From positions 261,449,077-261,513,076 of the forward strand of contig CM057349.1 of assembly GCA_030015575.1 (NCBI GenBank): a DNA stretch of 64,000 bases, written 5' to 3'. The first letter of the stretch is position 1. Each line of letters opens with the position of its first letter. The position numbers were made by a program, and so were the translations under genes. The stretch is from Agapanthus africanus. Its lineage: Eukaryota; Streptophyta; Magnoliopsida; Asparagales; Amaryllidaceae. Below the pieces are notes generated by a model, which was given only the letters and a program-made list of their open reading frames with translations, was not told the DNA's origin and did no database searches. Shown piece by piece: positions 45,145 to 56,820 of the stretch.

Positions 45145-48100
45145 GCTCGTGTCAGTGCCTTAGGTAGCAATATATCATATGGATGAGGTATGAATGCATG
45201 AAAACAAAATACATGAAAATGAAGAAACTGCTTTCATAACTTAGTGAGATTTCTGTATATTTAAAACGAGATATCATAAATGAAATCAGCATAAACAGTG
45301 TCTAGCATCGACACAAAACATAAATCCCAATATCTCAAAATCTCAGGCTCCGGCTATCTGGACTGGCCTGTATCATCAAATCTCAGTACCTCAATATCTC
45401 AAAAACTCAGTATCTCAATCTCACTATCTAGGGCGCCGTCAGTCCAGACCGGCCCCTACCATCAATCTCAAGACCATGACGGTATCCTCCGGATATCCGA
45501 TGCGTCGGGTAAAATCATCGGTAGGTAGTCTTCCCCTGCCAGGCTCAACGCCATCATCTGCGACCTTCTCGCCCCGGGGTTCCTTACCGGGTCCACCATG
45601 TACCCGAGACGGTTCATCCAACTCCTCGAATCGGGTCTCGAAATCCATCAGCAATCATGAAAACTCATGGTGGACGACTCATATATCATGGGAAAACCGC
45701 ACTTTTCATTTTAAAAAGCGAGAGAGAAGGAGTTTATATATGTTTTTGCGGTTTTCCCCCAAATCCAGGAAATTTCATGAAAATCCGAATCCAAATCATC
45801 AATAGCCCGTAAAACAATGAATATGGGCATAAAAATCCATGAATGCGGCATAACAGTGAATAACAATATGCATGAGGTAGCAAGTAATAACTACAATGTC
45901 TAAACTGGCATATAAGGCAAGTACACTAATATCATATCAAAACTATTAGCTAACAAGCTATGTCAAGGAAATCATATTCTCTAAAGTGTACGTGACATGG
46001 CAACTACCGATGATGATGTGTGTGAGCCGGCAAGTAAGTGTACGTGGAACATACGCATCATCGGTAATGGTGCTGGTGTCCTAACAGCATAATATCAATA
46101 ATGGTATATGAATCACAATATAAGTATGCGATGCGGAGCGAACAGCAGTAATGTGCGGGAGCTGAATACTAGACACAACGATAACTAATCTGCATTTAAT
46201 GTAAATATTAATCATACAGTAGTGCCTTTTGAAATAACACGAATCGCGGTGTTTTGAAAATAAGGGCTACGGTGTTTTTAAGAAAAGATACGTTCTTTGA
46301 AATATCCGTAGAATCCCTTGACCTGTCCTTTAAAATACCCACGATTCGTTAGTTTTTGAAATAGGTAGGAATCGAATCTAGTCTAACAACTATACTAAAT
46401 TATAGGGCTGAGCTAACAGGCTAACTAAAGGTAAGGAAACCGCCTAACATCTAAGTCGATACATATATATATATTAGTCGGTGATCCCGTCTCAATATTA
46501 TCCCATCCGATACCATATTTATAATCAGACATTCCCAAGTCAAGAGTGCGGATCTATCATCAATATATAGCTCGTACGTAAATCCGTCGTACGGCATCCC
46601 AAATCTGGGTACGGGTCAATATCATGTTCATCATATTATTCATCTGGTATCCTCTTTATCAAAAATCATAATCCGGGGTACTGATCTACGTCTAGTACCA
46701 TACTGATATCATCAATATAATCATGATCTGACTACTGATCTACAGCCTCATACAAACCGATGTCATCAACACATATCATCATAAAGAAGTATATATCGCC
46801 CAATGCGACCTATTATAGATATCTTAACATATCTTATCTCAAATCTCGATCACAAGTCAACTATTCTATGTATATCACTATTCACATGGTATCGTCGTCC
46901 AAAGATCCGCTATAACATCATGACGTATCTCAAATACGAACCCTGCCATATCACCGATCTCACGGCCTCAAATCAAATCTCATCGACTCATCTCAAATCC
47001 CAAGTACTATCCTCAAATCCAGTATATGAACACATAGTCCCATACCCATGTGAACACATAAATATATATTCCCATATACGCACATGTGAAAGAAAGAATG
47101 TATGCAAGTATATGTGTGTGCGTGTGGGTGTGGGTGCAACCACTACTCTAGGGTTTTGCAACTAACACTAAACCAATTCAAGAACACCAAAAATCCATCT
47201 TTATCATCAATCAACTCAAACAACATATAATAAATATATGTGTGTATACGCATTCGTATACATCACCACGAACTGCGGGGGTGCTATACACCATCCACCC
47301 GACTTCTCCCCGTAGATATAAATCTACTCATCTTTTGCTTGCCGATGCCGATATTGCCACGCGCTTGCTTGTCGCCTCTAAGTCTTCACAAGGGTACCTA
47401 CATATAATAAACAATCGGAATTGCTATTAACATCGAGTCCAGAAACCAAAATGGCACACGGATTGCCTATGGGTCAAAACCTATAGTCCACGCGTGTAAA
47501 AACGACTAAACAACCCTTGTTGTTGCTGTACAAACTTGCAACAACCCAATACAAATCCAACTATCAAGAATTAGCATTTCAAAACACGGAAAACATAGCC
47601 AATATCACACTAGAATGCTCCCAGTTTTTGACTCAGGTCAAAAGTAGTTTCCAAAACAAGTCTAGGGTGTTGTATATGATGTATATGACCTACTGGATCA
47701 ACCCCGACACCCATTTCCTTCATGTGGCCGGCCACAAGGCCAAAAATTCCGGCCTCCTCGGCCAAAGGGTCTCCATTTGGGTTCGTCTGGCTAGGGTGGT
47801 CTCCTAGTGGTGTTTCTAGGTCCCTGGTATTGTTTGCTACTCTCAGAAACTCCCCGGGTCACTCCAGATTTCCCTGCACGCTCCAATTCCCCACAAACCG
47901 ACATGAAAGTTTCTGTTTTGCAGTAAACTTGGTTTGTTTCAAATAGATCTAGGTTTCTAACCTCCTAGAGGGGTTTAAGGTCATCTCTAAGGTCCAATTG
48001 CACTAACACCACTCAAAATCCCATATAACCTCTTCTAGAAATCTTCCAAGTTCACTAAACCGCACAATATCGACATGAAACAAGTATGGATGCATAAGGA

Positions 48101-48808
48101 ATCGAAACACTACTCTAAGGGTGCAAAAATTACCTTCTTTGGCAACTCAAGAAAATTCTTGAGTTGCTCAAAGTCCTCAAAATCATCTCTTTCTTGGTCC
48201 GATGTGTTCCTCTCAAGCTTGGGAACATTTTTTTGTGAAGTGGGAATGGGGTTTTAGGGTGAATTTCATGGTGTTTTGGGTGATTTTGTGAAGAGGGAGA
48301 GAGGGTATTGCAACGGCAGCAGCAAGGGGAAGGAGAGGGGAGAGAAGTGATATGATGAAATGAGGAGAGATGGCTCACTACAAGGGTTGACCCCATACCT
48401 ACCCCTTCTCTCTCCTAATCATTCCTTATTTTTTTCTTTTCTTTTCTTTCCCTTTATTTCCTTCTCCTCACAATAGTAAACCCTAAGCAACCATGCACCC
48501 AAAACATGTAAGAAAATATAGCTAGTGTGGAAAAATGATATGTGCATGTTTTGCACAAAAAAGCTAAAAATCCGATTAGCGATTTTAAATCGCGATTAGC
48601 ACTAAATTAGCATATAATTAATCATAAAAACCTTTAAAATGACATAATTCCCTAAAATACCCTATTTTCGAATTTTCCATAATTTTTCCATAATTTTTCC
48701 CATTTATCAGTATTTAATTATACCGAAATATTAAAATATTCATTAAAAATTAATATTAAATTATAAAAATTCCCAAAAATAATATTTTATTTTTTTTGAA
48801 CTGTTACA
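45145..48808 (-). repeat. GypG2 long LTR, part 3
   Basis: It continues after GypS and ends in GTTACA against a purine tract, so the minus-strand LTR start is at 48808. From about 46050 to 48808 it is the inverted counterpart of GypG3 (52388-54995). It includes a degenerate ATCTCA-rich patch near 45320-45430 and AT- and GT-rich runs near 47050-47140. With parts 1 and 2 the LTR would be about 4.5 kb, long but known for Tekay/Del-like elements. No host gene is seen. Confidence 0.7.
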
Positions 48809-48845
48809 ATCTTCCCCCCTTAAAGAAATTCGGTCCCCGAATTTA
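48809..48845 (-). other. GypG2 polypurine tract
   Basis: Minus strand GGGGACCGAATTTCTT then AAGGGGGGAAGAT abuts the LTR at 48808, the same box as GypG1. Confidence 0.8.
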
Positions 48846-50122
48846 AATTTAAACCCCCAAATTCTAAAACATTTCAAATGAAAGTCCATGTTGTCGGGGC
48901 TCCGAAATCATCAATACATAAAACGCATCATAGCGCAATACATGCGCATGAGTAATGAGCAGATAACTCAAAATCGAAACTCCGTCAAGCATCCCGCAAT
49001 CATCGGAGTCATGGTAAAGACATGAATGCCAAATCCAAAGCAAAACCAATATGATATAAATCAGAACTATACAGGTAAATATCAAATCTATACATGTAAA
49101 TATCTGAAGGAAATGCATGCCAAACCTTTTAAAGTCGCTGTGCAATGCGCATAACACTGCACAGTGGCGGACATCTCTTATAATAAAATAGCCATATACG
49201 TATATATCTTTTGTTTAATATGTACGTTCCGCCGTTTTGAAAACAATTTAGAAGGGTTTCCTTGTTTTAAACGTTTCGTGTCATATCAGACGCGTAGGTA
49301 AATACTGAGACTATAGCTCGCTTTTTGGAAATCCTTTTGAAATCTATCAATGCATGCAAAATATATTCAGGTACTGTCCTCTGACTAGTCCTGCTCAGTA
49401 CGAAAACAATAGTAAACATCATAAAAACGTACTGCTCCATAAGAAATCAATCCCAAGATATGCACATGAATACTACGTGCGTCTGGTGCGCACAGAAATC
49501 AAAATCCATATATGTGCCATACATATGCACAGAAACAAAATCTAAGTACATCGGGTGTGCACGAAACATCTGTCAAGGGCAACAGGTGTGCCTGACAGCA
49601 AAAATAGGTGCATCTGACATGCACGAAAAATCTCGATTTAGTGCATCTGGTGTGCACCAAAATCGCATCTCATAACATGCGCCCAACATGCGTGAAAACC
49701 CAAATCAGGTGCATCCCTCCTGCACGAAGTCATGAAATCCGATATCAAGCGCCGAACATGCGCAAAAATCCAACCAGGTGCACAAGGTGCACAAAACAAA
49801 TATCGAACATCACAATCGAAATCGAAGTCCAGTGCAACTGCGGTGCACAAATGCGTATCCCTGCACTACAAGCATATGTGAACTATACCGAGTGCAAAAA
49901 CCAAATCGTGTGCGTATATATGCACAAAATCAACTCACTGTATGAAACCCATAAAATCATAAACATGAGAAACCAAGGCACGAAAACGATATCAAGTGCA
50001 ACAACTGTGCAAAATCGTAAATACTCAGTAGGTGCAACCATGGTGCATGAAAACAAATATCATGAAACTCAATCATCAAAATCAGTCATGCAAATAGATC
50101 GCCCAAAATACCGAAATCAAGT
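48846..50122 (-). other. GypG2-side internal sequence, non-coding
   Basis: It lies where the 3' untranslated part of a Ty3 element would be. No pol domain is seen. Its right two-thirds is a degenerate repeat (next entry). It ends where the CopD leader begins at GGCTATTCATCGCGACC. Confidence 0.5.
49440..50110 (+). repeat. Degenerate GTGCA/TGCAC repeat tract
   Basis: The motifs GGTGCATC, GTGTGCAC and ATGCGCA followed by AAAATC or ACAAATC recur about every 30-40 bases. Many units are near palindromes such as GTGCATCTGGTGTGCAC. A 188-codon frame across it (49608-50174) is explained by the repeat. Confidence 0.6.
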
Positions 50123-52387
50123 ATGGCTATTCATCGCGACCGTGGAATCCGTGTTTTATACTGGCTTAAATTAAAACAAGGAAATCCTAATATATCCAAT
50201 ATTTCATATGTTATCTTCTGCTGCTCTGTGATGTGATCACTGTGATATGTTCAGACGAATGTCTATATTATATATATGAGATATAATTAATATTGCTGCT
50301 TTCGTTTCATATGTGATGCTTAGGAAGCATATATAGATGGGACTTCATTAATGAGATTAATGAAAGAAAGAAAAAGAAACCTAAAGATATTGTAGAAACT
50401 TGTTTTAAAAACTGGTAGCTCTAGTTCTTGCTTTGCATAGCGGTATTCCTTGTAGAATATCAAGCTCTAGTTCCTTGTAGAATATCCAGCTAGACAAACT
50501 AACAGCTGATGATTTGGTGAAACCAAAGGATTCAATAATCTCCAACGAACCTCAGCCTCTCCATGAATCTGGTAGGGTTCCTCATCCACTTGAGAGATAC
50601 TACGGTCTTCTCGGTGATAGTGGGAGCGAGGATTGCATCATGAGATGATGGCCTAACTAGGTTCAAGCAGGCCATCAAGAGTGGGGACTCGGTGAAGTGG
50701 TTGGATGCTTTGCGATTAAAGATGGAATCCATGTACACCAGCAAAGTATGACTTTGCATGTTGCACCTGAAGGGGTAAAACCCATTAGGAGCAAATAGAT
50801 CTTGAGAAGATTCTTGATATAGATGGAAAAGTTGAGACTTTCAAAGCTATGCTTAAGTCCATCAGGATTAATGCACGCATCGCGGAGTTGGAACATCTGT
50901 TTTGATGTGACAGTCAAAGAGTTTGACTTCATCAAATTAGTAGATGAACCTTGTATATAAAAGAAGGTTGTAGAGAGTAAGGTTGTCTTCCATATATTGT
51001 ACGTAGATGACATACTCTTGATAGGAAATGGTTTCCTATGCTACACTGGGTTAAGCTACTCTTATCACCATGATTCTCAATATAAAATCTGGATGATACC
51101 TACGACATCTTGTGGATTATGATCTATGATGATAGATTTATGTGGATGTTGGGAGTGTCCCAAATCCAGATACATTAATACCATACTAAAGGGGTTTAGT
51201 ATGGAAGATTCTAAGCGTGATGGTTCGCCCACTTACTCATGGATCACTCTCTCTAAAAAGATGTCTCTCGAGACTGACTTGGAGAGAGCTCGCGTGCAAG
51301 GGATACCCTATGCTTCGGCAGTAGGCTCTATCAAAGTATGCGATGTTATGTACTAGACCAGATGTAGATGACTCACTAGGTGTAGTGATCAGGAATCAAT
51401 CGGATCTTGGGAGAATCACTGGAAAGCTGTGGAGGACATTCTTAAGTACTTGAGAAGCACTAAAAGAAAGTTCTTGGTTCCAGCTTCCAGAGTATTAAGT
51501 TTGACTGAGAGTCAGTCACAGGCATTGTCTTTACCCTCCGTGCAGGGACGGTATGTTGGAAGAGTTACAAGCTAGATATCGTGACATACTAGACGATAAA
51601 GGCTAAATACATTGCTACCAATGATGCTGCCAAAGTGGCTGTCTGGGCATTTCTTGTTCATGGGATGAACAAGGTTCCTACCATTGAGCGTCCAATAAGT
51701 ATTATTGAAACAACAATGAGTTGTAGCTTAGGCCTAGGAACGCAAGTCCCATCAGCGTTCCAGACATATTTTGAGGCAAGTATCACGGGAGATGGATGAT
51801 CTCTAAGGGATCGAGGAAAGGAGAGTAGACACGAAGGATAACACAGTGGATCCACTCACAAAGGCCTTACCCCTAGAGAGACTTCTATGGGATGGTTGAG
51901 TATGGGATACTACAACCACTGCTATATTGTTGGGTATTGGATACTACAACAGATGGCTTTAGTGCAACTGGGAGATTGTTAGTTATATGTATGCCCTAGA
52001 GGCCATTACTGTACATGTGATGTATATTTTAGTGGATGCTTAGACATATATAGGGAGGACTTTCTTGCTCGACATGATAGTATACTATCTGGTTGCACTT
52101 TATCTTAACATGTACACTTATTGTCTCTCTGTTACATGTTGATAAAGCCCTTAGGATCAGTACTTGACTACCAGGACTATGATGCAGATCATACTAGTGG
52201 GGACAAGGTAGTCGATAAGTATATCCTTCAAATGTTCCTAGTCATGGGAGTATCGAGACAGGGCATCGATACTCGAGAGTAGACTAGCGTATACGCTTCT
52301 CGACCCATATGATAGACGATGGATGATCCCATATCCATTGGTGTTTGACATCAGAGATGGTATACGGGTGCTCAGTGGAGACTGGAT
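50123..52387 (+). mobile_element. CopD: Ty1/copia remnant of the CopB2 type
   Basis: It has a leader piece (50123-50400, with TTCATTAAT-GAG-ATTAATGAA at 50344-50364), pol remnants (about 50487-51960) and part of a 3' LTR from 51977. No 5' LTR or stem-loop array is present. The pol part closely matches CopB2 but runs beyond the point where GypG2 enters CopB2. It is broken in many places. Confidence 0.85.
51977..52387 (+). repeat. CopD 3' LTR, first part
   Basis: TGTTAGTTATATGTATGCCC follows CAACTGGGAGAT. It aligns with the CopB LTR until GypG3 begins at 52388. Confidence 0.88.
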
Positions 52388-54995
52388 TGTAACATTTCAG
52401 AAAAATAAAATATTATTTTTGGAAATTTTATAATTAAATAATAAAATTGTGAATATTTTAATAGTGCGGTATAATTAAATACCGATAAATCGGGAAAAAA
52501 TTTGGAAAATTATAGGAATTACTGAAATGAGGGCGTTTTATGTGATTTAAGCAAATTATAACTTTTTATAATTAATCATATTCATTTTTAAAGCTAATCG
52601 CAATTAAATATCGCTAATCGCGCATTAAGCCGGTTTTGTGCACATGACATGCATCATATCACATTTTTATACTTGTGCATTTTGTTAACCATGACATTTT
52701 GCTTTTGGATTTTCATTTGGGTTTACAAATAAAAGAAAACAAAACAAAAGAAAAGAAAATAATAAAGAAAGAGGTATGGGCAAGAGAGAGAGAGAGAGGT
52801 GAGGGGTCAACCCAAGACCATGGCTCCTTGTCCCTTCATTGTTTCTTCTTCATTTCTCTCCCCTCTCTTCTCTCATGGCAGCACCCATCTTCCTCCTCCC
52901 TCTAAACACATCGTTTTATCATCAAAAACACCCCAAAGTGTCACCTTGCCTTCACTAAAAACATGCACATGCAAGTTCATGACAAACACTTTGGACCAAG
53001 AAAAATCCGATTTTGAAAACTTGGGGCAACTCAAGAAAATTCTTGAGTTGCCAAATGAGGTAATTTCATCACTATTAGCATAGTATTACTTTTACTTTAG
53101 TATCTTTGCATGTTTAGAAGTGTTTGATTTAGTGAGGTTAGAAAATTCCTAGTTAGGGTTTGAGCGATTCTTGAGTTGTGGTTGTGTAATTGAGATTAGT
53201 AGAGGCTAAACAAACCCTTTAATGATAGTATATTGGATTAAAACCAGAGACTTAACCCCTTAACCCGAACTTAGAAACCCTGACATCGGCAGATTTTGGG
53301 AAATTGTGATGATATTTAGATATCTGCTATAACCCGGGGACCTGGAAAATTATTTAGCGAAGACTGAGAGATAAGCAGACACCCAGGAAGCTTTACCCAA
53401 GACCCTAGCCCCTACACCCTCACCTGGGCCGTAGATTTATTCCATCTGGCCACAATTTGCGGCCAGGGTGGGTTAGAATTGTCTCGTGTTTGTTCTGTGG
53501 CTCCATCTCCAGTAAACTAGACCCTTTACATATGCAAAATTGGTTAATTTCTGTTGGTAAAATCTAGGACCATTTTCATGAGTTGATGCATTGTTTTACG
53601 ACTTCGTTTTAACTTGATTTGATATTTGATATTGTGTTCCATCGTCTAATGTTTGTACGTCAGCGACGGGTTTTTTTTGTGGTTTTGAAGGTGTAGTCCA
53701 TAGGTTCTAACCTATGGGCTTCTAGCGTGTCATTTTGGTTTTGATTTGGTTTTTAATGCGATGCGATACGTTGTGACATATAGGTACCCCGTGTGGATTT
53801 CGAGACGACGAGGATGAGCGTGGCGTCATCGACTCCAGCAAGCGAAGACCAAGTGAGTAGATGTATATCTACGGGGGAAGTCGGGTGGATGGCGTATAGC
53901 ACCCCCACAGTTCGTAGTGTAGTATATGGTACATATTATATGGATATATTATATGAGATTATAATTATCTAGATAGACTTTGGGAGTCATGGATAATTTA
54001 GTATAATTGGATGATAGCGTCATTAGTTAGTTAGTCGCGGACCTTAGAATAAGGTTTACACCCACACGCACGCACACACATGCTTACTTTATTTTTCCTT
54101 GTGCGTTTATGGGGATATGTATATATATATACACACACATAGGTATGGGACTGTGTGTGTGTGTGTATATGTATACTTATACATGGATGATGAGGGTTAT
54201 TATGGTACTTGGAGATGAGTCGATGAGATTGGACATGGAGCCATGAGATCGGTGATATGTTCTGATTTGTATTATGAGATATGACATGAGATTATAGCAG
54301 GCCTTTAAGCGTGTGCTTTCATACATGCATCTATATGCAGTTGGTATCAGTTTGTACTAGACTTAGATCAATACCCCTAATACAGGACATGATGTTAAGG
54401 ATACCAGATAAATGATGAGATAAATGTGAGATTCGACCCGTACCCAGATTGGGATGCCGTACGATGGATTTACCGTACGAGCTTTATATTGATGATAGAT
54501 CCGCACTCTTGACTCGAGGATGTCATGTTATATATTGTATCGTATGTGATACTATTGAGGCGGGATCACCGACTATTATATTTATATGTATCGACTCAAA
54601 TTTAGATGGTTTCCTTACCTTTTCGATTAGCCGTTAGTTTAGTCCTGTAGTTTATGTATAGATGTTAGACTAGACTCGAGTCATACCTATTTCAAAACCA
54701 ACGAATCGTGAGTATTTTAAAGACAGGCCAAGGGATTCTACGGATATTTTCAAAAGACGCATCTTTTCTTAAAAACATCGTAGCCCTTATTTTTCTAAAC
54801 ACCACGATTCGTGTTATTTCAAATGGCAAAACTGTATGACATATATATATATTGATGTAGATTCTTCACTGTTGCATTTATTATTCATTTTCCATAAATT
54901 CTTGCTATTCGCGTCGCATTGCATGTTTAAATGTGTTTATTGTTATATTAAACCCATACTGTCAGGACACCAGCACCATTATCGATGATGCGTAT
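52388..54995 (+). repeat. GypG3 LTR, plus strand, GypG2 family
   Basis: It starts TGTAACATTTCAG inside the CopD LTR and is related throughout to the reverse complement of 46050-48808, for example the CACCAGCACCATTA block near 54969 and the CCACCCGACTTC complement near 53880. GypH interrupts it after GATGCGTAT, the point up to which the inverted copy agrees. It has CA/GT runs near 54060-54170. Confidence 0.8.
53025..53052 (+). other. Conserved 13-bp hairpin in GypG3 LTR
   Basis: GGCAACTCAAGAA and its complement TTCTTGAGTTGCC are separated by AA. The inverted LTR copy keeps it at 48141-48168. It is followed in both by a GGTAATTT sequence of splice-donor form. Confidence 0.6.
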
Positions 54996-56799
54996 TGATC
55001 AGTCGAAAATATTGCATTTTTAACACATCAATTTCCCTATTCTTTGCAATCATCTAAAGGTGTTTGGTATAAATATAGCACATATTAGTAATTTGTCTGC
55101 AAGATATCAAATAACATGTGTTATACATTATAATCGGCACTATGAGGGAAATTCTGTGTTTATTATTGCATGCATATCAAAAACTTGTCTCGAGATTGTG
55201 TGCAAAAAATTCTCCAGGTAAAAGAGCCGGAACTGCTAAAAGTGCTGATAAAACGCATCAAGTCCAAGACTTGTGATCTGGCAGTAAACAAGAAAATATA
55301 AAAATATTCCAGACATCAGGAAAGTGCCATAAATCCAACACCAGAATGCCCTGAGATTTTCACGCAGAGATCTCACTATATGGCCACGGATCCGTGGCCG
55401 AGTCAAGCCGATCCGCCGCGGATCCGCGGCCGTTCTGACTCGTTGGCGGTGGAAACGTTTTACAGAAGCTTCTTCTCAACGGCAAAAATTCTTCAAGACG
55501 CTTCAGTTCCTAGAAATCTCCAGAAGCTTTCCTTCTAACAGCCAAGCTTCTTGTGCAAGCTTAATACCTACCTAGCTTCTCATGCAAGCTTCATAACAAC
55601 CTAGCTTCCTATACAAGCCTCATAACAACTAAGCTTTCAAGGGAAACTAGACCTAGCTTCTAGGGGAAGCTAAAGGGAAAACTATAAAAAGGGACCTAGG
55701 ACTTCACTAAAAGTTTGTTCATTAATTAGGGTTGAATATTGAGCCAAATTTCCACATGTTGAGTGACACAACTTGCAACTCAAAACCCTAGCCCAAATCC
55801 AATTCCAAAGCCAAATCAAGATCATTTTAAGAAGCAAATCAAGCAAGCAACCATCGATCCTTTATCCGCGAAGCCAATCTTCATCCGAGCAAGAGATCCA
55901 CGATGATCCGCGACTCACAGAGATCGAGCGGAGCGAAATTCGACGGATCCAGTTACCTTTTCAAAAGGAGCGATCGAGAGCAACATCTTGTAATCTCGAA
56001 TTGAGGGAATGCGTAATTAGTCGTCGATTCAATAAAGGTGATAATTGAAATTCTTGTTTTCTTTACATTCTTACGTTATGAAACTTCTTGATCTTTGATT
56101 CATTTATTTTCATGATGCTTGAGTAAATTCTCCGCTTGTGGAGAATCCGAGAGAATTGATAGATCTAATGGTGATCAAATCTTAATACTAGTCTTAATTC
56201 TTATGAAATTTGTGAACCTTAGCTAAAAGAATCGTTGATGACCTAATTTGGAGCGAAATGACTTCTTGATTATTTAGTTGCAAATTAGGGATCAAACTAT
56301 CGGTGATTTTCTTTGCTAAAGGCTAGATCCGAATGATTATGATTGAAAAGACAATGGATAGTGAAGGAGAAACCCTAGTTTCTTCAATTGATCCCTAATC
56401 TTCAATCATCATCATCAATCTAGCTACAAATATTCAATAGATAAGATTAGGAATTATTAGATTCATCATTAGCTATTAACTCAATCGGATCCTATAAGCT
56501 ACTCTTCATATCTTGATGATTCAATCGATTTGGACATTTCTTGATTCTTGATTCTAGATCTATATTCTTTATTTTTCTTGAAATGAAAACTCACAAATCT
56601 TAAATCAATTTTCTTGAATTTTCTTTTATCTTTTAATTTTCAACTCAACTAAAACGATAACGAACAAATCACACTTTCTCAGTGGACGATCCGCATTCAC
56701 CGATGAAACTATAATAGACACCGTCAATTGATTACGGTATAAATTTCTTTGGCTGTGTTTAAAACTTTTCCAAATACACACGAAAGATATGAACAATCA
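54996..56799 (+). repeat. GypH 5' LTR (1804 bp)
   Basis: It runs from TGATCAGTCGAAAATATTGC to GATATGAACAATCA. ACTATAAAAAGGGA near 55680 is a good TATA box, placing transcription start shortly after. Confidence 0.82.
55681..55692 (+). promoter_or_regulatory. TATA box of GypH LTR
   Basis: CTATAAAAAGGG within the LTR fits the plant TATA consensus and lies mid-LTR as expected for a U3/R border. Confidence 0.6.
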
Positions 56800-56801
56800 A
56801 A

Positions 56802-56820
56802 TGGTGCCGTTGCCGGGGAT
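56802..56820 (+). other. GypH primer binding site (tRNA-Asp type)
   Basis: TGGTGCCGTTGCCGGGGAT lies two bases after the LTR and complements the 3' end of plant tRNA-Asp with one mismatch. It is a mark of Athila and related Ty3 elements. Confidence 0.88.

Noticed and set aside
45320-45470. ATCTCA-rich patch as a separate tandem repeat
   Set aside because: The units are irregular and too few; it is kept as part of the GypG2 LTR.
49608-50174. 188-codon frame
   Set aside because: It spans the degenerate GTGCA repeat; its C/H/M-rich make-up follows from the repeat unit.
55773-56048. 91-codon frame in the GypH LTR as a host gene
   Set aside because: It lies between a TATA box and the primer site of the LTR and has no domain.
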